Positions 48,246 to 55,529 of a DNA stretch of 64,000 bases are shown in pieces. The notes under the pieces were generated by a model that ran no database searches, was not told the origin of the DNA, and saw nothing but the letters and a program-made list of their open reading frames with translations. This stretch comes from an uncultured Christensenellaceae bacterium. GTDB taxonomy: Bacteria > Bacillota > Clostridia > Christensenellales > Borkfalkiaceae. Each line of letters opens with the position of its first letter. Within the stretch, counting starts at the first letter, position 1. Location of the stretch: assembly GCA_910586825.1 (NCBI GenBank), contig CAJUJF010000005.1, positions 1-64,000 on the forward strand, written 5' to 3'. The position numbers were made by a program, and so were the translations under genes.

Positions 48246-50110
48246 TGTTTTTTCCTTAGCAGGCTCAAATAAACCGTCAGTACCGCGATGTCGGCGGGAT
48301 TCACGCCGGAGATGCGTTCCGCTTGTCCGAGGTTCAGCGGGCGGACGCGCGCGAGTTTTTCCCGCGCTTCCAGCCGCAACCCCTCGATTTTCGCATAGTC
48401 GAGATCGGGGGGAAGCGGTTGGTTTTCCGTCTTTTTCGCGCGCTCGATCTGCGCTTCTCCGCGTTTGAGGTATCCTTCGTACCGCAAGTCAGTTTCGCAG
48501 CACAGCAACACGTCGCGGGGAACGTTGCCCAAAACGCCGAACGTCTGCGCGATTTCCCTCAGCGGGATCCCGCGCCTTATGAGGTCGGCGTAAGTGACGC
48601 CCGCGTTCAGAGTTGCGCCGTCGTGCATCTGTACGAGCGCGCATGCCTTGCTCTGATCCGCCCGCGTGTTCAAAAACGCATTTGTCTCTTCGCGCATGCG
48701 TTTGCGGTCGAGGTATTTGCGATAGCGTTCTTCCGTCACGAGTCCGCAATCGTAACCGATCTGCGTCAGTCTCAAATCGGCGTTGTCCTGACGGAGGGAG
48801 AGACGGAATTCCGCCCGCGAAGTCATCATGCGGTAGGGTTCGTCCGTTCCCTTGGTCACGAGGTCGTCGATCAGAACGCCGATATACGCCTGATCCCTTC
48901 TCAGAATCAGCGGAGGAAGTCCGCGCAATTTCAGCGACGCGTTCAAGCCCGCGATCAATCCCTGCGCGGCGGCTTCTTCGTATCCGCTGGTGCCGTTGAT
49001 CTGTCCCGCGGTGTAAAGCCCTTCGACTTTTTTAAATTCGAGGGTGGGCAACACGTCGAGGGTGTCGACGCAATCGTATTCGATCGCATAGGCATAGCGC
49101 ACGATTTCGCACGCTTCGAGCCCCTCCACGGTGCGGTACATTGCCTTTTGGAGATCGTGCGGGAGGGAAGTGGAAAGCCCCTGCACGTACATTTCCGTCG
49201 TGTCGGTGCCCTCCGGTTCCAGAAAGAGCTGATGCCGTTCTTTGTCGCGGAAGCGCACGACTTTGGTTTCGATCGAAGGACAGTAACGGGGGCCCGTGGA
49301 AGAGATCTGTCCGTTATAGAGGGGAGCGCGGTCGAGATTTTCGAGAATGAGTTGGTGCGTCTTTGCGTTGGTGTAAGTGAGATAGCAGGGCGTTTGAACG
49401 GCGGGTACGCCGTCGTTTAAAAAGGAAAACGGAAACACCTCTTCGCCCGGCTGTTCGGGCAGGCGGGACACGTCCACCGTGCGCCCGTCGAGCCGCGCGG
49501 GGGTCCCCGTCTTAAAACGCCGCACGGTGTAACCGAGCTTGACGAGGTTTTCGGTAAGGAAGGTCGCGTTCGCAAAGCCGTTGGGTCCGCTGTCCTGCAC
49601 GGTTTCGCCCGTGATCGTTCTGGAATTGAGGTAAACGCCCGTCGCGACGATCGCCGCGCGGCAGGAAAACACGCCGCCGTACGCCGTTTTCACGCCCGTC
49701 ACTTTGCCGTTTTCCGTCAGGATTTCCGCCGCTTCGCCCTGTACGATCCGCAACCGGTCTGTATGTTCGAGCACGCGCTTCATCTCGCGGTGATAGGCGT
49801 TTTTGTCCGTTTGGGCGCGCAACGACTGGACCGCCGCGCCTTTCCCTTCGTTCAGCGTGCGGTATTGCAGAGCGCAACGGTCGGTATTCAGACCCATTTC
49901 TCCGCCGAGCGCGTCGATTTCGCGCACCAGATGTCCTTTCGCCGTACCGCCGACGGAAGGGTTGCAGGGCATGAAGCCGATGCTGTCGGCGTTGAGCGTT
50001 AAAAGTACGGTGAAAAGCCCCGTCCGCGCGAGCGCAAGCGCGGCTTCGCAGCCCGCGTGTCCCGCGCCGATGACGACGGCGTCGCAGTTTCCTTCCGAAA
50101 ATTCGCGCAT
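48242..50110 (-). CDS. mnmG: tRNA uridine-5-carboxymethylaminomethyl modification enzyme MnmG (GidA)
   Basis: With MnmE it builds the cmnm5 group at wobble U34 of several tRNAs, using FAD, NADH and a folate. The FAD site is VVIGAGHAGCEAALA (12-26). NPSVGGTAKGHLVREIDALG, GTPARLDGRTVD, CPSIETKVVRF and EGLYTAGQINGTSGYEEAAA are the GidA signatures. Length 622 aa is standard. No mnmE is in the window. It lies just downstream of dnaA, but a terminator between them limits read-through. The 3' end overlaps the membrane protein gene. Confidence 0.97.
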   Translation of the reverse strand: MREFSEGNCDAVVIGAGHAGCEAALALARTGLFTVLLTLNADSIGFMPCNPSVGGTAKGHLVREIDALGGEMGLNTDRCALQYRTLNEGKGAAVQSLRAQTDKNAYHREMKRVLEHTDRLRIVQGEAAEILTENGKVTGVKTAYGGVFSCRAAIVATGVYLNSRTITGETVQDSGPNGFANATFLTENLVKLGYTVRRFKTGTPARLDGRTVDVSRLPEQPGEEVFPFSFLNDGVPAVQTPCYLTYTNAKTHQLILENLDRAPLYNGQISSTGPRYCPSIETKVVRFRDKERHQLFLEPEGTDTTEMYVQGLSTSLPHDLQKAMYRTVEGLEACEIVRYAYAIEYDCVDTLDVLPTLEFKKVEGLYTAGQINGTSGYEEAAAQGLIAGLNASLKLRGLPPLILRRDQAYIGVLIDDLVTKGTDEPYRMMTSRAEFRLSLRQDNADLRLTQIGYDCGLVTEERYRKYLDRKRMREETNAFLNTRADQSKACALVQMHDGATLNAGVTYADLIRRGIPLREIAQTFGVLGNVPRDVLLCCETDLRYEGYLKRGEAQIERAKKTENQPLPPDLDYAKIEGLRLEAREKLARVRPLNLGQAERISGVNPADIAVLTVYLSLLRKKQ

Positions 50111-50122
50111 GATGCTTCCTCT

Positions 50123-50144
50123 AAAAAACCCCCTTGCGGGGGTT
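50123..50144 (-). terminator. Terminator between dnaA and mnmG
   Basis: On the minus strand AACCCCC, GCAA, GGGGGTT, then TTTTAG. It ends dnaA transcription 13 bases before the mnmG start. I see no separate mnmG promoter in the 37-bp gap, so mnmG is probably read through it or from inside dnaA. Confidence 0.85.
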
Positions 50145-50147
50145 CGT

Positions 50148-51494
50148 TCACTGTTTTAAAACGACGCTTTTGATGTCGTTTACGTTTTTTAAGATCTTGT
50201 CGTTCACCCGCATCAGTTCGGCGATCTTATCCCGCGCGTAGATGATGGTGGAGTGGTCTCTGCCGCCCATCTCTTTCCCGATGGAGACGAGGGGAAGGGA
50301 GAGCATTTCGCACATGAGATAGATGCAGATCTGCCGTGCCTGCACGATTTCGTGCCGCTTGTTTTTTCCGACGAGTTCCGCTTTGGAAATCGAGAAATAG
50401 GCGCACGTCGCGCGCACGATGGATTCGGGCGTCGCCTCTTCCTGTTCGTCGCCGGAGATTGCCTCCTGCAACGCGGTCGCGGCGAGTTTCAGCGAAATCG
50501 GCTCTTCGTGCAACTTGCTCGCGAAGATCACGGTGTTCAGCCGCCCTTCGAGCGTACGCACGTTGTTGTCGGAATTTTTCACGAGGAACGCGAGGACGTC
50601 GTCCGGAACCACATATTTCTTTTCGAGCGCCTTGCGCTTTAATATGGCGATCTTCGTTTCGAGATCGGGCGGTTGAATGTCGGCGATCAAGCCTCCTTCG
50701 AATCGCGTCCGCAACCGTTCTTCGAGCGTGGTCAAATCCTTGGCGGGACAGTCGGAGGAAATGACGATCTGTTTGTGCTGTGCGAACAGCTCGTTAAAAG
50801 CGTGGAAAAACGCTTCCTGCACGCCGTACTTGCCTGCCCAGAACTGGATATCGTCGATCAGCAACACGTCCACGTTGCGGTAACGGTTACGGAAGCGGGT
50901 GCCGCTTTCCCGTCCCGAACCCTTTTTGGAGAACATGCTGTCCACGTATTCGTTCAGGAAATTTTCGCTCGTCGTGTACAGGACTTTCAGCGAGGGTTTC
51001 TTTTCGGCGATCTCGTTGGCGATCGCCTGCATGAGGTGGGTTTTCCCAAGTCCCGTGCCGCCGTAGATATAGAGGGGATTGAAGTTTTCCCCCGGCGCTT
51101 CGGCGACCGATTTCGCCGCGCCGAACACGAATTTGTTGGAGGAGCCGACGACGAAGGAATCGAACGTATAGCGCTTGTCCAGGACGACGGACGGCATTTC
51201 CGCCGCGTCGGGCGTTTCGTCGAGCGTGTAAACGTCGCTGCCTTCCACGACGATCGCGACGTCCGAAAGCCCCACGTCCGCGGAAGCGACCGCTTCGCGG
51301 AGTTTTTCGAGATGGTGTCCCGTGATCGTATTCGCCGCGGTCTCGGTGAGCGCTTGCAAAACGATTTTACGGTTCACGACGTCCACCGGTTTCAGATCCT
51401 CGATAAACGTGCTGTACGCAATGGGCGTGATCAGCTTTTCGGCGCGTTCTTTTATTTTGCTCCACAATAATCCGAGTTGGCTGTTTTCCGTCAT
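50148..51494 (-). CDS. dnaA: Chromosomal replication initiator protein DnaA
   Basis: Binds oriC and melts DNA to start replication. Domain I is about 1-80 (LLWSKIKERAEKLITPIAYS), and a short linker follows. The AAA+ domain has NPLYIYGGTGLGKTHLMQAI (Walker A), VDVLLIDDIQFWAGK (Walker B) and SSDCPAKDL. Domain IV has the DNA-binding signature GGRDHSTIIYARDKI. Length 448 aa is normal. GAGAGGAT precedes the ATG. It is divergent from recF, and dnaN, its usual neighbour, is missing between them. Confidence 0.97.
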   Translation of the reverse strand: MTENSQLGLLWSKIKERAEKLITPIAYSTFIEDLKPVDVVNRKIVLQALTETAANTITGHHLEKLREAVASADVGLSDVAIVVEGSDVYTLDETPDAAEMPSVVLDKRYTFDSFVVGSSNKFVFGAAKSVAEAPGENFNPLYIYGGTGLGKTHLMQAIANEIAEKKPSLKVLYTTSENFLNEYVDSMFSKKGSGRESGTRFRNRYRNVDVLLIDDIQFWAGKYGVQEAFFHAFNELFAQHKQIVISSDCPAKDLTTLEERLRTRFEGGLIADIQPPDLETKIAILKRKALEKKYVVPDDVLAFLVKNSDNNVRTLEGRLNTVIFASKLHEEPISLKLAATALQEAISGDEQEEATPESIVRATCAYFSISKAELVGKNKRHEIVQARQICIYLMCEMLSLPLVSIGKEMGGRDHSTIIYARDKIAELMRVNDKILKNVNDIKSVVLKQ

Positions 51495-51511
51495 TTTATC
51501 CTCTCAAACGC

Positions 51512-51540
51512 TTTCACTTTTTCCGTTTTTTTGGTATAAT
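51512..51540 (+). promoter_or_regulatory. Probable recF promoter
   Basis: TTTCAC (51512-51517), 17-bp spacer, TATAAT (51535-51540). The -35 is a weak match. Confidence 0.5.
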
Positions 51541-51571
51541 GCTTTTCGAAGCGATCATTCTTTCTATATCG

Positions 51572-51600
51572 ATTATATTACAAAATCGCCGAAAAAGAAA
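51572..51600 (-). promoter_or_regulatory. Possible dnaA promoter
   Basis: On the minus strand TATAAT (51577-51572) with TTTCTT 17 bp upstream (51600-51595). The -35 match is poor. The 129-bp dnaA-recF spacer is AT-rich but holds no clear TTATCCACA-type DnaA box. Confidence 0.4.
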
Positions 51601-51623
51601 GTGTTTTTGCAAAGTTTCCCGTT

Positions 51624-52709
51624 ATGGTCATAAAAAAACTGACGTTGCACAATTTCAGAAATTACGAAAACGAAAGTTTTTCGTTCTCCGAGGGGCTGAA
51701 CGTTCTCACGGGCAGAAACGCGCAGGGCAAGACGAACTGCGCCGAAGCGGTGTTCTATCTCTGCACCGGCGCTTCTCTGCGCATCCGTCACGAGAAACAG
51801 CTCATTCGCCGGGGACAGGATTTCGCATACGTTTCTGCGGAGGCGCTCAGCCGTTACGGCACGGTCCGGCTGGAAGCGAAAATTTACGAAAACCGCAGGG
51901 AGCTTTTCGTCAACGGCAACAAACTCGCCCGCGCGGTCGATCTGCTGGGGAACATGAACAGCGTGTTCTTCTCTCCCGGAGAATTACGGCTGGTACAGGA
52001 CGGACCGGACGAAAGGCGGCGCTTTCTCGATATCTCCATTTCGCAGACTTCGCGCGAATACTGCACTTCGCTCAACCGCTATCGCAAGATCCTCGATCAG
52101 CGCAACAATCTGTTGAAGTTGCGGGACGGAAGCGCGGTGCTTGAAACGCTTCCGGTTTGGGACGAACAGTTCGCGCGTTACGCCGCCTGCATCGTCAAAA
52201 AGCGCAGAGAATATTTGGCGCAGCTCTCGCCGCTCGCGAGCGAAGCGCACGCGCATCTCACCGACGGCGCGGAGACGCTGGCGTTGGGTACGGACGGAAA
52301 TTATCCCGCCGACGAGCAGGGGATCTACGAAAAAATTTTAAGGGAAATCACTTCTTCGCGCGAGCGCGATATGCGGCTCGGTTTCACTTCGGTCGGACCG
52401 CACCGCGACGATATCCGCATCGCGATCGACGGCGCCGACGCGCGCGGGTTCGCCTCGCAGGGGCAGGCGCGGACGGCGGCGCTTTCGATGAAGCTTGCCG
52501 AGACGGAACTCTTCCGCCGCAGTTCGGGCGAAGCGCCCGTGCTGATCCTCGACGACGTGATGAGCGAACTCGATCTTCCCCGCCGCAAAAAGCTATTGGA
52601 TCGCGTAAAGGGATTGCAGTGTATTCTGACCTGCACGCATGCGGAACGGGTGCTGTACGGAACGGAGAGCAACCGCATCCGTATTCAGAACGGGAGGATT
52701 CTTCCGTGA
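51624..52709 (+). CDS. recF: DNA replication and repair protein RecF
   Basis: An SMC-like ATPase that loads RecA at gaps through RecOR. Walker A is GRNAQGKTN (30-38), preceded by LHNFRNYENESFSF. The Walker B/signature region reads ASQGQARTAALSMKLAE and VLILDDVMSELD. Length 361 aa is standard. It overlaps the PHP gene by four bases. There is no gyrB or dnaN next to it, unlike the common dnaA-dnaN-recF-gyrB order. Confidence 0.95.
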   Translation: MVIKKLTLHNFRNYENESFSFSEGLNVLTGRNAQGKTNCAEAVFYLCTGASLRIRHEKQLIRRGQDFAYVSAEALSRYGTVRLEAKIYENRRELFVNGNKLARAVDLLGNMNSVFFSPGELRLVQDGPDERRRFLDISISQTSREYCTSLNRYRKILDQRNNLLKLRDGSAVLETLPVWDEQFARYAACIVKKRREYLAQLSPLASEAHAHLTDGAETLALGTDGNYPADEQGIYEKILREITSSRERDMRLGFTSVGPHRDDIRIAIDGADARGFASQGQARTAALSMKLAETELFRRSSGEAPVLILDDVMSELDLPRRKKLLDRVKGLQCILTCTHAERVLYGTESNRIRIQNGRILP

Positions 52710-53533
52710 GAGCCGATCTGCATTTGCACAGCAGTTATTCGGACGGGGCGTATCCGCCGCGCGAGATCGCCCGCCGCGTTGCCGCCGCGGGCGTCGGACT
52801 CTTTTCTTTGACCGATCACGACGGCATGGAGGGAGAGGAAGAAGCGCGGGCGGCGGCAAAGGAATTCGGCTTGGCGTTCGTCTCCGGCTGGGAGATTTCG
52901 TCGTATGCGGAAGAGGGGAAAGTGCACGTTTTGGGATACGGCTGTCGGCGCGGCAAGGCGTACGAAACCTTTCTCGAAGAAAGGATCCGCGGCGGGTACC
53001 TGCGCGCGGAGGATTCCCTGAAAAAGGCGAACGCCCGTTTTTCTCTGTCCCTTACGATGGAGGACGTACTGCGCGAACAGACGGAAAAAAGCACGCCCGT
53101 CCATACCGTGCACGTTGTTCGCGCGGTCGCGCGCGCGATCGGGATCCCGTCGGAGAAAGCGTATTCCGCGTATTTTGCAAAAGGTAAAGCGGCGTATTCC
53201 GAACTCTGCCGTCCCACGCCGGAAGAGGCGGTTTCCGTCATCCATGCCTGCGGCGGGATCGCCGTGCTCGCACACCCCGGACGGCTCGGAGCGGATTGCG
53301 CCGCGCGGGAAGCGCTGGCGGATCGGCTGTGCGCGGTCGGGCTGGACGGTATAGAATGCTTCTACACGTCGCATACTGTCAGAGAAACGGAGCGCTTTCG
53401 GGCGTATGCGAAGTCGCGCGGACTTCTGGAAACGGGCGGGTCGGATTTTCACGCGGACGGACGCGGGGAGGCGGTCGGACAGCCCGAGTTCCGTCCGTCC
53501 GAGCGGCTCTTGCGCGCGTTGCGTATCCGTTGA
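52706..53533 (+). CDS. PHP-domain phosphoesterase, RNase AM/TrpH type
   Basis: A metal-dependent PHP hydrolase of the YciV/TrpH group; characterised members are 5'-3' exoribonucleases or 3',5'-nucleotide bisphosphatases. DLHLHSSYSDG (4-14) gives the first metal ligands, then LFSLTDHDGMEG, VSGWEISSYA, THTVHVVRA-like VHTVHVVRA, VLAHPGR and TGGSDFHADG. The start is GTG 52706, overlapping the recF stop, behind GGGAGG; a longer open frame upstream is antisense-like shadow of recF. Length 275 aa is normal. Confidence 0.92.
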   Translation: MRADLHLHSSYSDGAYPPREIARRVAAAGVGLFSLTDHDGMEGEEEARAAAKEFGLAFVSGWEISSYAEEGKVHVLGYGCRRGKAYETFLEERIRGGYLRAEDSLKKANARFSLSLTMEDVLREQTEKSTPVHTVHVVRAVARAIGIPSEKAYSAYFAKGKAAYSELCRPTPEEAVSVIHACGGIAVLAHPGRLGADCAAREALADRLCAVGLDGIECFYTSHTVRETERFRAYAKSRGLLETGGSDFHADGRGEAVGQPEFRPSERLLRALRIR

Positions 53534-53543
53534 CGGGGAGCAA

Positions 53544-54875
53544 ATGATAAGGCTATACGGTTCGGCGCTGTCGCTACTCCTTGCGGGGAGTTTCTTTTTT
53601 TCTCCTTTTGCGGGAAGGGTGCGCGGCGGCGTGACAATCAACGGCGCGGAGGTCGGCGGAATGCGTTACGAAGAGGCGGAACAGGCCGTGCGGGAGAGAT
53701 TGCGCGCGGAGACGATTCCGTTTGCGATCGCAACGCCGGACGGGGAATACGCGCCCGAAGTGTCGTATTCGGACAACGCGGCGAAACTGGTGCGCAGTGC
53801 GAAGAAAGGAGAAACGCTGCGCGCGGAAGCCGTGCGCACGTGGGTGACGGCGGAGGCGGAGATCGCGGCGCTTTGCGCGCGCTGTGCGCGGGACGCGCAG
53901 GACGCGGAACTGCAATTTTCCGCAAAGGGGTTTGTTTATATCGCCGAGCGGAAGGGGATTTATTGCGATTACGCGGAAAGCCTTTGCGCCGCGCTCGACT
54001 GTCTGCACCGGGGCGGGGGAGCGGTCTCGCTCGTCGTGCGCGAATATTCTCCCGCCGTGACGGAAGCGGATCTCCGCGCGCGCACCCGCCTGCTTGCCTC
54101 CTTTACGACTTATTTTAACGGCGACAACACGGCGCGGTCGGAAAATATCGCGCTCGCGGCTTCCCGCATCGCGGGGACGGTGATCGAAGCGGGCGGGGAA
54201 TTTTCCTTCAACCGCGTCGTCGGCAAGCGCACGCGGGAGAACGGGTTTCAGGACGCCGCCGTCATTCTGGACGGGGAATTCGTCCCCGGCGTGGGCGGCG
54301 GGGTTTGTCAGGCGAGCACGACGCTCATGAACGCCGCGCTCCGCGCGGGCATGAAGATCACCGAAAGCCGCAACCATTCCCTTTCGGTGGGTTACGTTCC
54401 GCCCTCGCTCGACGCGATGGTTTCCGAATACAGCGACCTCAAATTCAAAAATCCGTACGACACTCCCGTATACCTTCTGGCGCAGACGGGAAAGAGCAGC
54501 GTCACTTTCCGTCTGTACGGACTGCCCGACGGAAAGCGTTACGAGACGGAGAGCCGCGTGCTGTTCCGCCTTACGCCGCCGCCCGCGGAGGAGATCGAGG
54601 GGGAAGAGGACAAGGTGATCCGCGCCGAAAAGGAGGGGCTGGCGAGCGAGAGCTATCTGCTCACGTACGATCAGGCGGGCAGGCTTTTGAGCCGGAAGCT
54701 GTTCCGTCGGGACACTTACGCCGCCCAGCGCGGGAAAGTGCAGGTGAAGCCGCCCGCGCCGGAAGGGGACGAAACGGAACAGCCCGAAACGGAAGAGCCC
54801 GAATTGCCGTCGCCGCCTTCCGATTCCGTATTTTCCGAAATTCCCGATAAAAATTGCGGAAACGCCTTAAAATGA
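53544..54875 (+). CDS. VanW family protein
   Basis: An exported protein with an N-terminal hydrophobic signal (LYGSALSLLLAGSFFFSPFA, residues 4-23) and a putative peptidoglycan-binding-type domain (about 25-170, with GGVTINGAEVGGMRYEEAEQ). The VanW domain is at about 187-315, with TYFNGDNTARSENI, GEFSFNRVVGKRT, PGVGGGVCQASTTLMNA and NPYDTPVYL. The tail is a Pro/Glu-rich region. VanW proteins occur in some glycopeptide-resistance operons, but most are ordinary cell-envelope proteins; no van genes are here. GGGGAG precedes ATG 53544, 10 bp after the PHP gene, and an open frame upstream is ignored. Confidence 0.9.
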   Translation: MIRLYGSALSLLLAGSFFFSPFAGRVRGGVTINGAEVGGMRYEEAEQAVRERLRAETIPFAIATPDGEYAPEVSYSDNAAKLVRSAKKGETLRAEAVRTWVTAEAEIAALCARCARDAQDAELQFSAKGFVYIAERKGIYCDYAESLCAALDCLHRGGGAVSLVVREYSPAVTEADLRARTRLLASFTTYFNGDNTARSENIALAASRIAGTVIEAGGEFSFNRVVGKRTRENGFQDAAVILDGEFVPGVGGGVCQASTTLMNAALRAGMKITESRNHSLSVGYVPPSLDAMVSEYSDLKFKNPYDTPVYLLAQTGKSSVTFRLYGLPDGKRYETESRVLFRLTPPPAEEIEGEEDKVIRAEKEGLASESYLLTYDQAGRLLSRKLFRRDTYAAQRGKVQVKPPAPEGDETEQPETEEPELPSPPSDSVFSEIPDKNCGNALK

Positions 54876-54876
54876 G

Positions 54877-54905
54877 TTGATTTTTTTCGGAACTTGCTTT
54901 ATAAT
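54877..54905 (+). promoter_or_regulatory. Sigma-A promoter of rplS
   Basis: TTGATT (54877-54882), 17-bp spacer, TATAAT (54900-54905). It starts immediately after the vanW stop. Confidence 0.8.
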
Positions 54906-54911
54906 CTTAAA

Positions 54912-54978
54912 TTGACTTCGGGCGTTCCTCTGTCGGTATCGGGTATGAACGTCGCGTAAAACACGGAGGTAAAGTCAA
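54912..54978 (+). promoter_or_regulatory. Candidate L19 (rplS) autoregulatory leader
   Basis: TTGACTT (54912-54918) pairs exactly with AAGTCAA (54972-54978), which ends two bases before the ATG. Inside, GGCGTTC (54921-54927) pairs with GAACGTC (54947-54953). The ribosome site GGAGG lies within the closed domain. L19 leaders are known in low-GC Gram-positives; I have not matched this one to the family model. Confidence 0.55.
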
Positions 54979-54979
54979 A

Positions 54980-55321
54980 ATGGGACTCATCGAGCAGATC
55001 GAAGCCGAGGGCATGAAAGAGAGCGTTCCCCGGTTCAATGTCGGGGACACCGTCAAAGTCGGCTATCGCATTATCGAAGGCGGTAAGGAAAGAGTTCAGA
55101 ATTTCGAGGGCGTCGTGATCGCAAAGAAAAACGGCGGCATCCGCGAAACGTTCACGGTGCGCCGTCTTTCGTTCGGCGTCGGCGTGGAACGCTGCTTCCC
55201 GCTTCATTCCCCGAAGGTGGCGTACGTCACCGTCGTCCGCGCAGGCAAAGTCAGAAGAGCGAAGCTCTATTATCTGAGAGGTCTGACCGGAAAAGCGGCG
55301 AAAATCAAAGAAAAGAAGTAA
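54980..55321 (+). CDS. rplS: 50S ribosomal protein L19
   Basis: A 50S protein at the subunit interface. PRFNVGDTVKVGYRIIEGGK, RVQNFEGVVIAKKNGGIRET, FTVRRLSFGVGVERCFPLHS and KLYYLRGLTGKAAKI are standard. Length 113 aa is normal. It has its own promoter and a structured leader, and a terminator follows. Unlike the frequent rpsP-rimM-trmD-rplS arrangement, those partner genes are absent here. Confidence 0.97.
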   Translation: MGLIEQIEAEGMKESVPRFNVGDTVKVGYRIIEGGKERVQNFEGVVIAKKNGGIRETFTVRRLSFGVGVERCFPLHSPKVAYVTVVRAGKVRRAKLYYLRGLTGKAAKIKEKK

Positions 55322-55338
55322 TCGAGCGCTTCGAAAAG

Positions 55339-55375
55339 CGAATCCGTCAAAAGTCAATGGCGGGTTCGTTTTTTT
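55339..55375 (+). terminator. Terminator after rplS
   Basis: CGAATCCGTC (55339-55348) pairs with GGCGGGTTCG (55359-55368), two G-U pairs, followed by seven T. Confidence 0.85.
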
Positions 55376-55468
55376 ATGCGGTCCGCACGGCGGCGGCAAA
55401 ATGCGCTTGCGTTTTCGGCGCGACGGGTTTCTTCTTCAAAAAATTTTCGGTAAATTTCCGAAAATCCG

Positions 55469-55497
55469 TTTACAATTTCCGTTTTATCGGTTAGAAT
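55469..55497 (+). promoter_or_regulatory. Probable promoter of the PMT-like membrane protein gene
   Basis: TTTACA (55469-55474), 17-bp spacer, TAGAAT (55492-55497). Confidence 0.55.
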
Positions 55498-55529
55498 AGA
55501 AAATATCATTATAATAGGGAAACATAACG

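Noticed and set aside
51495..51623. oriC in the dnaA-recF spacer
   Set aside because: It is AT-rich, but no TTATCCACA-like DnaA boxes or tandem 13-mers were seen, so I do not annotate an origin.
53544..54875. Glycopeptide resistance based on the VanW protein
   Set aside because: VanW alone does not confer resistance; no vanHAX, vanRS or vanY genes are present.
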